NCBI GenBank assembly: GCA_002842095.1
Contig: PHCB01000005.1
Span: 62,001-126,000, forward strand
Reading direction: 5' to 3'
Origin: a candidate division BRC1 bacterium HGW-BRC1-1
Lineage (GTDB): Bacteria > Sumerlaeota > Sumerlaeia > Sumerlaeales > Sumerlaeaceae
DNA: 64,000 nucleotides
The notes below the pieces were generated by a model, which searched no databases, was not told where the DNA came from, and saw nothing but the letters and a program-made list of their open reading frames with translations. Of the stretch, positions 18,505 to 26,677 are shown one piece after another. Numbering within the stretch: the stretch's first letter is position 1; each line of letters begins with the position of its first letter. The translations under genes were made by a program, and so were the position numbers.

Positions 18505-20033
18505 GACGTTGACTCCGGTGGCGCATCGGTTCCGCCATCGTGTGGCCCAACAATAAAATCATATTTGATGGCCACACCCTGAGCCACTGTCGCACGCAAC
18601 CGGGCGTTCACGCGTTCCATCCCCACAATTGCCAGAAACCTGCCGTTGGCATCCGCCACCACTATCAGGAAGTCGCGGATATAATACGGCACCTTGTCAT
18701 TGATCAACACCGACTTGAGGCGAACGGATGGTGAGAGACGATCACCTGCCCGACGGTTGCGCAGGACCAGAGGCAGGGCCAACTCTGTGGCAGGATCGTT
18801 CTCGACCTCCTCCAATGGCAACACTTCCTGGGTGAACACGCTGCCCTGCAGCGACAGAGTTCTCCCATCGAGAGTCGTGAGTTGAACTGAAAATTGGTCG
18901 TCCCTGTCATCAGTCCTGAGAGGTACATCTTTGATAAATCGCACCAAAGGGAGATTGGAATTCTGGACCGCAAATCTCCGAGCCAGTTCCTCCCGTGCGG
19001 GCGCATCCGATCCAAGGTCAAGACCCGACGCTTTGAACGAACCCCTGCCTGCCGCGATCGCGACCAGATTATCTCCCGACTTGCTCACGATCGCTCCGGC
19101 CGTTAACCTTAACCGACGCCCCTTGGACGAGCGGGCCAGCTTCAAAACATTCTGGCTCTGCTCGAAGGAGGGACGCCCCACAGCCCCCAATGCCTCCACC
19201 AACCATTGGTGAATCACCTCAAGGGCGAGCACCTCGGGCAGAGCGGTAAGCCGGCACATAGGAAGCGCAGCGCGGTCACCGCTGGAGCGCTGCATGCGCC
19301 GAAGGTGACGCGCTGCCCGCTCGTGAACATATTCCTGGGCTCCTCCGAGTATATGCGTCGTGCGGCGTAGCGCCAGCCGGACGGATGGATTGAACTCCCG
19401 TTCGACGAAGGGAATCAGCAGATTGCGCACCCGGTTGCGGGTAAAGTCCATGGATCGATTTGTTTCATCCTCACGGTAATTCACCCCGAACCGCGTGAGA
19501 TACTTCAGCACCTTCGTGCGGGAAGTTTGCCACAGGGGTCGAAGCAAAACCAGGGAGCCCTTGCGCTGTGAAAACTGAAAAGTAAGCCCACGCAACCCGG
19601 CCCCGCGCATCAGATGCATCAGGAAGTTCTCCGCCAGATCATCGGCCGTATGCCCCAACACCACATGGTGTACCCCTTCGCTGCGTGCCACCTCCGCGAT
19701 GGCCGCATGACGTTGGTCACGGAAAAACTCCTCGGTGGTTGCCCCACGTGGTTTCACGCTCAGAGGGGCTGTCTCACGGTAGTGGCAACGAACCCCCAAA
19801 TCCTCGCTGGCGCGCTTCACCAACTCGAAATCATCCTGAGCCGCCTGTCCCCTCACGAGATGATTAACATGGACAACCTGCAGAGCAATGCCCGCAGATT
19901 GCGACGCCATCTGATGCATGGCATACAGAAGGCACATGCTGTCCGCCCCGCCCGAGACACAAAGAAGCCACGTCTCATCCTGCCCGAGAAAAGGCGCGAG
20001 AGCATTCACATCGAGCACGTGGCGGTAATCCAT
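18501..20033 (-). CDS. tilS: tRNA(Ile)-lysidine synthase TilS
   Basis: 510 residues from the ATG at 20033, which has AGGA seven bases upstream; a TTG at 20069 is a weaker alternative. The PP-loop SGGADSMCLL lies near residue 27. VHVNHLVRGQAAQDDFELV and HTADDLAENFLMHLMRGAGLRGL are the TilS active-site segments. The substrate-binding and C-terminal domains follow, with RRAGDRLSPS near residue 430. TilS makes lysidine at position 34 of the tRNA-Ile that decodes AUA. It lies downstream of the Helicase_C_3 gene and overlaps the permease gene by four bases. Confidence 0.93.
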   Translation of the reverse strand: MDYRHVLDVNALAPFLGQDETWLLCVSGGADSMCLLYAMHQMASQSAGIALQVVHVNHLVRGQAAQDDFELVKRASEDLGVRCHYRETAPLSVKPRGATTEEFFRDQRHAAIAEVARSEGVHHVVLGHTADDLAENFLMHLMRGAGLRGLTFQFSQRKGSLVLLRPLWQTSRTKVLKYLTRFGVNYREDETNRSMDFTRNRVRNLLIPFVEREFNPSVRLALRRTTHILGGAQEYVHERAARHLRRMQRSSGDRAALPMCRLTALPEVLALEVIHQWLVEALGAVGRPSFEQSQNVLKLARSSKGRRLRLTAGAIVSKSGDNLVAIAAGRGSFKASGLDLGSDAPAREELARRFAVQNSNLPLVRFIKDVPLRTDDRDDQFSVQLTTLDGRTLSLQGSVFTQEVLPLEEVENDPATELALPLVLRNRRAGDRLSPSVRLKSVLINDKVPYYIRDFLIVVADANGRFLAIVGMERVNARLRATVAQGVAIKYDFIVGPHDGGTDAPPESTS

Positions 20034-20112
20034 AAGTCGATCCTGCAAAGCTGATGGCCTCGCTTGCAAGAAAGTGATTCAACAAGCGCACCACCCCCGC
20101 ACTGCCCGACTA

Positions 20113-22851
20113 TCAGACCAGTGTCGCCCGCATAATCCTCTCAATGGCGTACATGGCATCGCTGTCGGTGTCCTGACAATGAGCGTACATGCGTGAGCCT
20201 TCGATGGTCTTGGGCACCACCGTGGTGGCCACTTCCTGCTCGTTGGCCTTCACATAGTTCAGCTTCACGTCCAGTTCGTAATCCCGTGCAAAGGCGATGA
20301 GTTTCAGAATATCGTCTCGGTCCTCCGCCGGATTCGTCCCGCGATAATTATACTTCGAAGGCCCGCGCCCGCTCATGCTGCGCGTCACCATGCGCGAGAG
20401 CTGCGATTTATATTTTTCGGCGATCTCGTCGGTGGTGGTCTTTAAAGCCGCACGAAAACGCTTTTCATAATTCCGCGTCGTCATATCCGCATACTGCCTC
20501 ACGCGGGCGAAGCTGGAACTTTCCGGACGAAGTTTCTGTGCCAGGGCGGCGGACTTTCCCTCCGAGATATCTGCGTCCAGTTCCTCTTCCACATAGCGAA
20601 CGAACCGCACAGCGCCCATGACATCGGCCAGTTCCTGGGCGGTCAACGTGAGATGAAACCTGTCTTCTGCCGAACGATGAACAGCGCCAGTTTCCACATG
20701 CGGCATCAACCCAAGGTGGCGCATCAGGGCGGCCAGCTTCTTCATATCCACATCGGGAGCGAGAACGATCAGATGATCCTCAACCACCTCCCGGATGAAG
20801 GGCTGAAAACGCGGGGTCGCTGCGATCTGGCGGAGCATAACCGGGTCATCCGCGGTGATGGTTCCACCGGACGCCGACAAGTACACTTCGCCATGCTTGT
20901 TCGAACACTCCTGGATCAGGTGCGTCACGGTCTCGGGCACGTCGACCCGGCTCAGTTCGCGTAGAAACGAAAGAATCTCGTCGCCCTGCAAACCACGATC
21001 CATGGCCCCCCGCACACTCTCGCGGGTGATTTCGAATGTCGTCATCACGTCCACATTGCGAATGCTGCAGAAGCCCGCCAGCCGGAAGACATGCACCGCC
21101 GCAAGATCAGGAGGTGCCATGATTTCAAGATTCGGCTGAACGATAAGCCAGGCCGCATCATACGAAAGCGGGATGGCCGGCAGATCTTCTTCGGCAACCA
21201 AACGGGGATCGAGGAAATGATCGGCAAAAAGAGCCGTCCCATATTGGGTGGGTTGAAACCAGAGATCATCACCTTCCGTGGCTTGCGACTGTCTCCATTT
21301 GGAGCGCCCCTTACGCTGGGGTTCCTCGATGCCGTTCACTATCTTGAGCGGATCACCCGCGTAAGCACCGATGCTCAGGATGCCCAGCCAGTTAAGGCTT
21401 TCACCCATCACGTTCAATAGTGTCTCACGGAACATGCGCTTGGCCCGCGAATCGGCCAACGAAGGAAACTGCGTATTGATGAGGGGCACCAACGTTTCAT
21501 AAAACGCATTGAAGCTGAGCCAGTTCTCCCCGGGAATGCTTGCGATTCCACGAAGAACGGCCCGGCGCAATTCCAGCAAATCCACAGGACTGTCGAGTTT
21601 CGCCTCGCTGAAAAGAACGCTCCCCTCCAGTCCCTCCTCCTGCCAGTCGGCGCTGCCCAACCACCAGGTGTACATCTCCCAGTAGCAATCTCGCGGTTTC
21701 TCCAGCCACTCCCTCAGCGTTTCATCCACGCGCCAGACGTTTCCGACCGGTATCAGGAATTTCCGTCCAACCAAAAATGCGGCGAGAAACATGGCATAAC
21801 GCAGAGGCTTGGCACCACCCAGCAAAGGCAGAACGCGTTTGAGATCGTTCTTATTAATCCCACCGCCGGTCAACCGCTTCAGAGATTGTGCATCCATGAA
21901 ACTTGCCATAATTGCCAGGTCTCGGAGCAAGGTCCGGGAGTTATCGGTCACATGGGGGGGAACCATGTCCACACGCCCCAAGCCGGTTCCCTCCAGTCCA
22001 CTCAGGCATCGATCATCCACCGCAAAATTATTTGTGACCATCTGGTAAATGTCACGGGGGACCATCAGCAGGTTGGTATACTTGTTGTTCCCCTCGGCCA
22101 CAGAGAACACCAGGCCCGAGTCGCTGATGAGTGAGTTCAACTGCTCCGTCTTGGCATGGTCGAAACGACGGGGACTGCCCGGTTCCAACAGGTCACGATA
22201 GAGACAAAAACCTTTGCGTTCTATCAGCGAATCGAAGAACCGGCGTTCATCGTCCGTCAGATTCTCGATATGCTCGCGCAGGTTTGAAGGCACCAACAAC
22301 CATTCCCTCAATTGGAAGGGCGAAACCGATTTGCGTGATTTCTTCCCCCCGAGGTCGGGGATTTCCGCAGCAATATCCACCAATTGGGAACTCGTTAATC
22401 CACGAAGAAGGTTCCCCAGATAACCCTTCCAATGAGCCGGAAGCTCGATGAATCGAAGATAGGATTCGGGTAACCCGATTATGTTTTCTGCCGCCCCATC
22501 CCCCCCCCGCTCCGTAAAAACAAACCCTTTGCCTTCCATCGTCTGCAACATGCGCGCCATGGCTTCTTCGTCATCTGCAAAGCAGCGCTTACGGACTTCC
22601 CCTCCTCGCAACTCGCATCCGTGAATGGCCAGGAAATAAACCAGATCGCGTTCGTCCGACTCCAGTTTCTCGAAGGCGTTTCGGAAATACTGCGCCGTCT
22701 GAAGGCGGGGGTATAGGAACTCAACCAAAGTGGCTTGCCGCCGCGTTTCTCCGATGGCAGCGTCATCCGGCAGCTTCAGTCCCCAGAAATCCACAATGAC
22801 TGCGAGTTGAGCCTCTGAAAGCGCACGCAGAGCTGTTTTCAATTTAATCAT
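20113..22851 (-). CDS. Helicase_C_3-domain protein with WYL-like C-terminus, partner of XPB
   Basis: 912 residues with no Walker motifs. Residues about 565-720 match the Helicase_C_3 (XPB/Ssl2 N-terminal-like) pattern: WLIVQPNLEIMAPPDL, TFEITRESVRGAMDRGL, EILSFLRELSRVDVPETV and LIVLAPDVDMKKL. The last 68 residues (from about 845) look WYL-like: helix, Y-rich strand, TVVPKTIEGSRMYAHCQ, then AIERIMRA. The N-terminal 500 residues are helical, with several winged-helix-like segments. Bacterial XPB helicases are often encoded beside such proteins; here the XPB gene ends 42 bases upstream. The role is probably a DNA-binding partner in repair or genome maintenance. A run of nine G on the coding strand (plus-strand C at 22500-22508) lies near codon 115. 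Confidence 0.78.
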   Translation of the reverse strand: MIKLKTALRALSEAQLAVIVDFWGLKLPDDAAIGETRRQATLVEFLYPRLQTAQYFRNAFEKLESDERDLVYFLAIHGCELRGGEVRKRCFADDEEAMARMLQTMEGKGFVFTERGGDGAAENIIGLPESYLRFIELPAHWKGYLGNLLRGLTSSQLVDIAAEIPDLGGKKSRKSVSPFQLREWLLVPSNLREHIENLTDDERRFFDSLIERKGFCLYRDLLEPGSPRRFDHAKTEQLNSLISDSGLVFSVAEGNNKYTNLLMVPRDIYQMVTNNFAVDDRCLSGLEGTGLGRVDMVPPHVTDNSRTLLRDLAIMASFMDAQSLKRLTGGGINKNDLKRVLPLLGGAKPLRYAMFLAAFLVGRKFLIPVGNVWRVDETLREWLEKPRDCYWEMYTWWLGSADWQEEGLEGSVLFSEAKLDSPVDLLELRRAVLRGIASIPGENWLSFNAFYETLVPLINTQFPSLADSRAKRMFRETLLNVMGESLNWLGILSIGAYAGDPLKIVNGIEEPQRKGRSKWRQSQATEGDDLWFQPTQYGTALFADHFLDPRLVAEEDLPAIPLSYDAAWLIVQPNLEIMAPPDLAAVHVFRLAGFCSIRNVDVMTTFEITRESVRGAMDRGLQGDEILSFLRELSRVDVPETVTHLIQECSNKHGEVYLSASGGTITADDPVMLRQIAATPRFQPFIREVVEDHLIVLAPDVDMKKLAALMRHLGLMPHVETGAVHRSAEDRFHLTLTAQELADVMGAVRFVRYVEEELDADISEGKSAALAQKLRPESSSFARVRQYADMTTRNYEKRFRAALKTTTDEIAEKYKSQLSRMVTRSMSGRGPSKYNYRGTNPAEDRDDILKLIAFARDYELDVKLNYVKANEQEVATTVVPKTIEGSRMYAHCQDTDSDAMYAIERIMRATLV

Positions 22852-22893
22852 ATTATCGGTTCATCCAGAAATGGTTTTCCCACGCTGCACATT

Positions 22894-24672
22894 TCATGCT
22901 TCGTCAGGAACCTCTTCCACTGGCACCTCGGCCAGCGATTCCACGATGCCATCCTCGGCCGAATCAAAACTCAAATCATCCACCGTAAAATCCAATCCGC
23001 TCAGCACCCGGATGCGGTAGCGATAGCCTTGCTCCGTCAGGAACAGAGACCGCCGTTTGGCGCATTCCTGATCCTTTGTATCTTTCGTAACCACGGAATA
23101 GAAATAGGCGAAATTGCCACCCGTTTTGGGGCGCAACACCCGGCCGAGACGCTGTGTCTCCTCCTGGCGGCTTCGAAACGTTCCCGAGATCTGAATGGCC
23201 ACATTGGCGTCCGGCAGATCGACCGCAAAGTTCGCCACTTTTGAAACTATCAGAACCTTGTTTTTACCGGTTTTGAAATCGTTATAAAGCACCTCGCGCT
23301 CGGAATTGGGCGTTTCTCCTGTAATGATCGGCGCTCCAGTGAGTTCACGAATCGCTTCCAGTTGGTCGAGATATTGCCCGATAATCAGAACGTTGTCTTC
23401 CTTGTGTTTCTTCAGAAGGCACTCGACAACCGGCAACTTGGATGGGTTTTCCATGGACAACCGGTACTTGTTGCGAAGCTCCGCCACGGCATACTCCAGG
23501 CGCTTGTCCTCTGCCATGGGAACGCGAATCTCCATGCACCGTGCCTGGGCGATCCAACCCTGTGCTTCAAGTTCCTTCCAGGGCTTGTCCAACCGTTTCG
23601 GCCCGATGAGCGAAAAGACATCATCCTCTTTGCCGTCTTCGCGCACCAGCGTAGCGGTCAGCCCCAAACGCCGCCGGGCTTGAATCTCTGTGGTAGCGCG
23701 GAAAACCGGGGCCGGCAGCAAGTGCACCTCATCGTAAATCATGAGACCCCAGTTGTATTTCTGAAACAAATCCATGTGCAAAAACTCATCGTTGCGAGAC
23801 TTCTTATAGGTCAGGATCTGGTACGTGGTCACCGTGACCGGCTTTACGTCCTTCACCTCGCCGCTGTACTCGCCAATCTGATCTTCGGTCAGTGTGGTCT
23901 TGTCCGCAATCTCACGCTTCCATTGGCGCAAGGCCGTCAAGTTGGTGGTGAGGATAAGCGTATGCTGCCCCACCATGGACATAGCCGCTATACCGATAAC
24001 GGTTTTCCCCGCCCCGCAGGGAAGCACCAGAACTCCACTGCCCCCCGTCCTGGCACCGTTGGCGTAAAAAACCTCCGCTGCGTCGCGTTGATATTCTCTT
24101 AGCGAAAACGGCAAACCGGAGACAGTCTCTTCGCGCATGGTTACTTCGAGGGGGTCCCCCTGCACATACCCGGCGAGATCCTCCACGGGGAAGCCAATTT
24201 TAATAAGCGCTTGCTTGATGCGCCCGCGAGTACCCGGCAAAATTAAAATCTGGTTCTCACCCCTACGGACACTCAAGAACGGCCTAACTTGGGGTGACGC
24301 CAGGATCTCCTCCAATGCGATGGGATCATCCGACTGCAAAATATGCTCGTCCGTCTCGTCCAACCGCAGCAGCTTCACCTTGCCGTAGCGCGCCATCTGC
24401 TCACGGATTTCTGTGAAAACATTCGGCGGCACATCATACTTCGTCAGCCGACGAAGCCCCTCAATGATCCCCTCCACTTCCACACCCGCGGCAGCGGCGT
24501 TCCACAACGAGAGGGGTGTCACCCCATAGGTATGCAGATACTCGGGACTCTTGTGGAGCTCTGCAAACTGGTTGAGAAAATCTCGCGCTGTATCAAAATG
24601 AGGCCCCATCGTTTCCAAAAGGATAGTCATGTCGGACTGCACAATCAGGGGGTTTTCGGGCTTAAAGTTCAT
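22894..24672 (-). CDS. XPB-type DNA repair helicase
   Basis: 592 residues. The N-terminal domain (PLIVQSDMTILLET near residues 8-21) resembles the XPB damage-recognition region. Superfamily 2 motifs follow: Q-like FSLREYQRDAAE near 189-200, Walker A LPCGAGKT at 217-224, DEVH box at 314-317, LTATLVREDGK with the XPB-specific RED motif at 344-346, and motif VI RQEETQRLGRVLRP near 505. Bacterial XPB proteins are 3'-5' DNA helicases linked to nucleotide excision repair or transcription. The neighbouring Helicase_C_3 protein gene is immediately downstream. No Bax1-like nuclease gene is adjacent. Confidence 0.93.
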   Translation of the reverse strand: MNFKPENPLIVQSDMTILLETMGPHFDTARDFLNQFAELHKSPEYLHTYGVTPLSLWNAAAAGVEVEGIIEGLRRLTKYDVPPNVFTEIREQMARYGKVKLLRLDETDEHILQSDDPIALEEILASPQVRPFLSVRRGENQILILPGTRGRIKQALIKIGFPVEDLAGYVQGDPLEVTMREETVSGLPFSLREYQRDAAEVFYANGARTGGSGVLVLPCGAGKTVIGIAAMSMVGQHTLILTTNLTALRQWKREIADKTTLTEDQIGEYSGEVKDVKPVTVTTYQILTYKKSRNDEFLHMDLFQKYNWGLMIYDEVHLLPAPVFRATTEIQARRRLGLTATLVREDGKEDDVFSLIGPKRLDKPWKELEAQGWIAQARCMEIRVPMAEDKRLEYAVAELRNKYRLSMENPSKLPVVECLLKKHKEDNVLIIGQYLDQLEAIRELTGAPIITGETPNSEREVLYNDFKTGKNKVLIVSKVANFAVDLPDANVAIQISGTFRSRQEETQRLGRVLRPKTGGNFAYFYSVVTKDTKDQECAKRRSLFLTEQGYRYRIRVLSGLDFTVDDLSFDSAEDGIVESLAEVPVEEVPDEA

Positions 24673-24803
24673 TCAGGGGAGTCACCAGGGTTCGCTATTG
24701 TCATCTTGAAAGTCTTTATTTTCAGCATTCTACCACAGAATGAGAAGGCCTGTTGGGGCTGCTCCGCACCTATACCATAATGCTACACATAAACCAAACC
24801 AAT

Positions 24804-24832
24804 TTTATCTCGAAATTAACAACCTGTGTCAA
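24804..24832 (-). promoter_or_regulatory. Candidate sigma70-type promoter for the XPB operon
   Basis: Reading on the minus strand, TTGACA (24832-24827, a perfect -35) is followed after 17 bases by GATAAA (24809-24804, 4 of 6 matches to TATAAT). It points toward the XPB start at 24672. The -35 box lies inside the left arm of the inverted-repeat element at 24826-24889. Confidence 0.45.
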
Positions 24833-24889
24833 GGGGGGAAACGTAAATTCTGCAAAAATATATGACATTTCCCCGCAGAACCTTGACAC
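24826..24889. repeat. Three abutting inverted repeats with pseudoknot topology
   Basis: The outer arms GTGTCAAGG (24826-24834) and CCTTGACAC (24881-24889) are perfect 9-bp complements. Next to the left arm lies GGGGAAA (24835-24841), complementary to TTTCCCC (24868-24874). TTCTGC (24848-24853) is complementary to GCAGAA (24875-24880). The second and third pairs interleave, as in an H-type pseudoknot, and TTTCCCC, GCAGAA and CCTTGACAC follow one another without a spacer. The element may be a structured RNA, an operator overlapping the promoter, or a short mobile-element relic. Confidence 0.6.
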
Positions 24890-24916
24890 GCCAGAAACAG
24901 AAAACCCCCCCCGGAG

Positions 24917-25858
24917 TTATCCATCCCCATCGGGCGATTTTTCTTCCATCACCGACATGGGCTTCAACCCCAAGACCACATCCATCGGTTGCGTGGGCCA
25001 GATGCATTCTGGATACTCGCGGATGGTCTCCTCGAAGATTCGCAAGTAATCCTCCATCAATCTCTTCGAAACATCCGCGCCGGCGTCCCGTGGAATGTAT
25101 TCAGGCTTGGAAACCTTAACTAAAAATTTGCCATCTCGATACATCCCCAACGCAAAACAGATGGGCGCGCCAGCCAACCGCGCTATTTCCGGTGCTCCCT
25201 GACGAACCGGATAGGTGCCACCCAGCATGGGCATCCCCATTAGTCCACCACCCTGGTTACCATCCACCGCCACTCCCAGAACCTTGCCGGCCTGCAGCAT
25301 ACGTACCGCCCCACGAACCGAGCCTCCCAAACCGGACTTGGTTCCCACGAAAACCGGATCCTTATGTATGAACAACATCCGCCGCTCACGCTCCGATTCG
25401 ACCCCGGCCACGCCGACCTTGCGCATCACTTCAACCTCATATCCCAAATGATCCAGTTGAACGAAGCTGAGCATGTTCGAACCAAAATGCATCGAGGTAA
25501 TTAAAACTCCGGTGCCCCCATCCAGAATTTTAATCACTTCATCCAACCCTTCAAACACCACGGTTCCGTCGTGCCATGCGGGAGAATCGGGATGTTGAAA
25601 AACGTAATTGGCGGTCAAAAGAAGAAATTGTGTACGGTAGAATTTCCGAGTCAGAGCCTTGGGATCCATCTCCAGACCAAGCCGACCCAACAAAATCCGA
25701 AAACGCTTCTCAACCTCATGGCGTCGCCCCCGACGGCTCCAATACAAGAACTCCCCCACCGCCGCGCTCATAAGCGGCAACCAGCGGTGAGGCAACCGGC
25801 GCGCAAGTTCCGCAAGCCTCAGAACATTTGCACCGCGCGGATTGACGATCATTTTCAT
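24917..25858 (-). CDS. LpxL/HtrB-like LPLAT acyltransferase with altered catalytic motif
   Basis: 313 residues from the ATG at 25858, which has GGAG eight bases upstream; the longer frame to 25897 is less likely. The fold markers of lipid A/lysophospholipid acyltransferases are present: helical N-terminus, GGTGVLITSMHFGSN at 114-128, then LGVAVDGNQGG and GAPEIARLAGAPICFA. The family catalytic motif is HX4(D/E). Here His124 is present but the acidic position 129 is Met, so activity is doubtful or different. A membrane-associated role in outer-leaflet or glycolipid acylation is inferred. It lies upstream of the XPB gene, separated by 244 bases holding a structured element. Confidence 0.8.
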   Translation of the reverse strand: MKMIVNPRGANVLRLAELARRLPHRWLPLMSAAVGEFLYWSRRGRRHEVEKRFRILLGRLGLEMDPKALTRKFYRTQFLLLTANYVFQHPDSPAWHDGTVVFEGLDEVIKILDGGTGVLITSMHFGSNMLSFVQLDHLGYEVEVMRKVGVAGVESERERRMLFIHKDPVFVGTKSGLGGSVRGAVRMLQAGKVLGVAVDGNQGGGLMGMPMLGGTYPVRQGAPEIARLAGAPICFALGMYRDGKFLVKVSKPEYIPRDAGADVSKRLMEDYLRIFEETIREYPECIWPTQPMDVVLGLKPMSVMEEKSPDGDG

Positions 25859-26054
25859 GCATAACACTCCACAAATGCCCGTGCCAAATAGTTGCACTGG
25901 CGGTCAGGATCAATTAGTCGAACTAAAATTTTATGTATGGGCTATCGTGCCGATGCAAGACGGAAAAGTGCAGAGATTCTGCAGCTGAACCATACCGTTC
26001 CGGCACCGCTTTCCGCTTGCCGCCGGCACACCATTGCGCCACCCCTGCATTATC

Positions 26055-26618
26055 ATGCACCCAGCCATATTCTTAGCTCTGGTTCACTACCCCGTGATGG
26101 ACAAACACGGTCTGGTCGTGTCCACTTCCATAACCAATCTCGATATCCACGACATCTCCCGCGCGTCGCAAACCTACGGGGTGCGACGCTATTACCTCGT
26201 CACCCCTGTGGAAGCGCAGCATTGGCTCGCCCGCCGCGTAGTTCAGCATTGGGAGGCCGGCTGGGGAGCCACCTATAATCCAAACCGCAAAGCTGCACTC
26301 GGCATTATTGACGTGAAGACCGACCTCGCTGAGGTGGGCGAGGACATCCAGTCAATCACTGGCAGGGAACCCCTTTGGGTGGTCACTTCCGCAAGACCTT
26401 ATCCCAACAGCATTACGTTTGCAAACCTTCGCTCGCGCTTCCAGACCCAACCCGAACAACCGTACTGTCTGGTGCTGGGTACCGGCCATGGTCTACATGC
26501 CGAGGTTATGGCCGACGCCGACCTCGTGCTTGAACCCATTCACGGACCCACTTCGTATAACCATCTTTCCGTACGCAGCGCCGCGTCCATCATCTTGGAC
26601 CGCCTGCTTGCCCCATGA
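26055..26618 (+). CDS. SPOUT-like RNA methyltransferase (Methyltrn_RNA_4/TM1570 type)
   Basis: 187 residues from the ATG at 26055; a start at 26034 would add seven residues. The beginning IFLALVHYPVMDKHGLVVSTSITNLD, the segment YYLVTPV, and CLVLGTGHGLHAEVMADADLVLEPI with YNHLSVRSAASIILDRL match the SAM-dependent RNA methyltransferase family typified by TM1570. That family has a SPOUT-type knot and is often encoded near trmD or rimM, although neither is here. The target nucleotide is unknown. It is divergent from the acyltransferase gene. Confidence 0.8.
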   Translation: MHPAIFLALVHYPVMDKHGLVVSTSITNLDIHDISRASQTYGVRRYYLVTPVEAQHWLARRVVQHWEAGWGATYNPNRKAALGIIDVKTDLAEVGEDIQSITGREPLWVVTSARPYPNSITFANLRSRFQTQPEQPYCLVLGTGHGLHAEVMADADLVLEPIHGPTSYNHLSVRSAASIILDRLLAP

Positions 26619-26677
26619 AACGAAACAATCGTCATGTATAAGGACTTTGGCATTGCGCTTGCTCTGAGATTTTTACC

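Noticed and set aside
25914-25926. Palindrome TTAGT-CGA-ACTAA in the acyltransferase/RNA methyltransferase divergent gap
   Set aside because: Only five pairs in an AT-rich stretch and no regulator gene nearby; not strong enough to call an operator.
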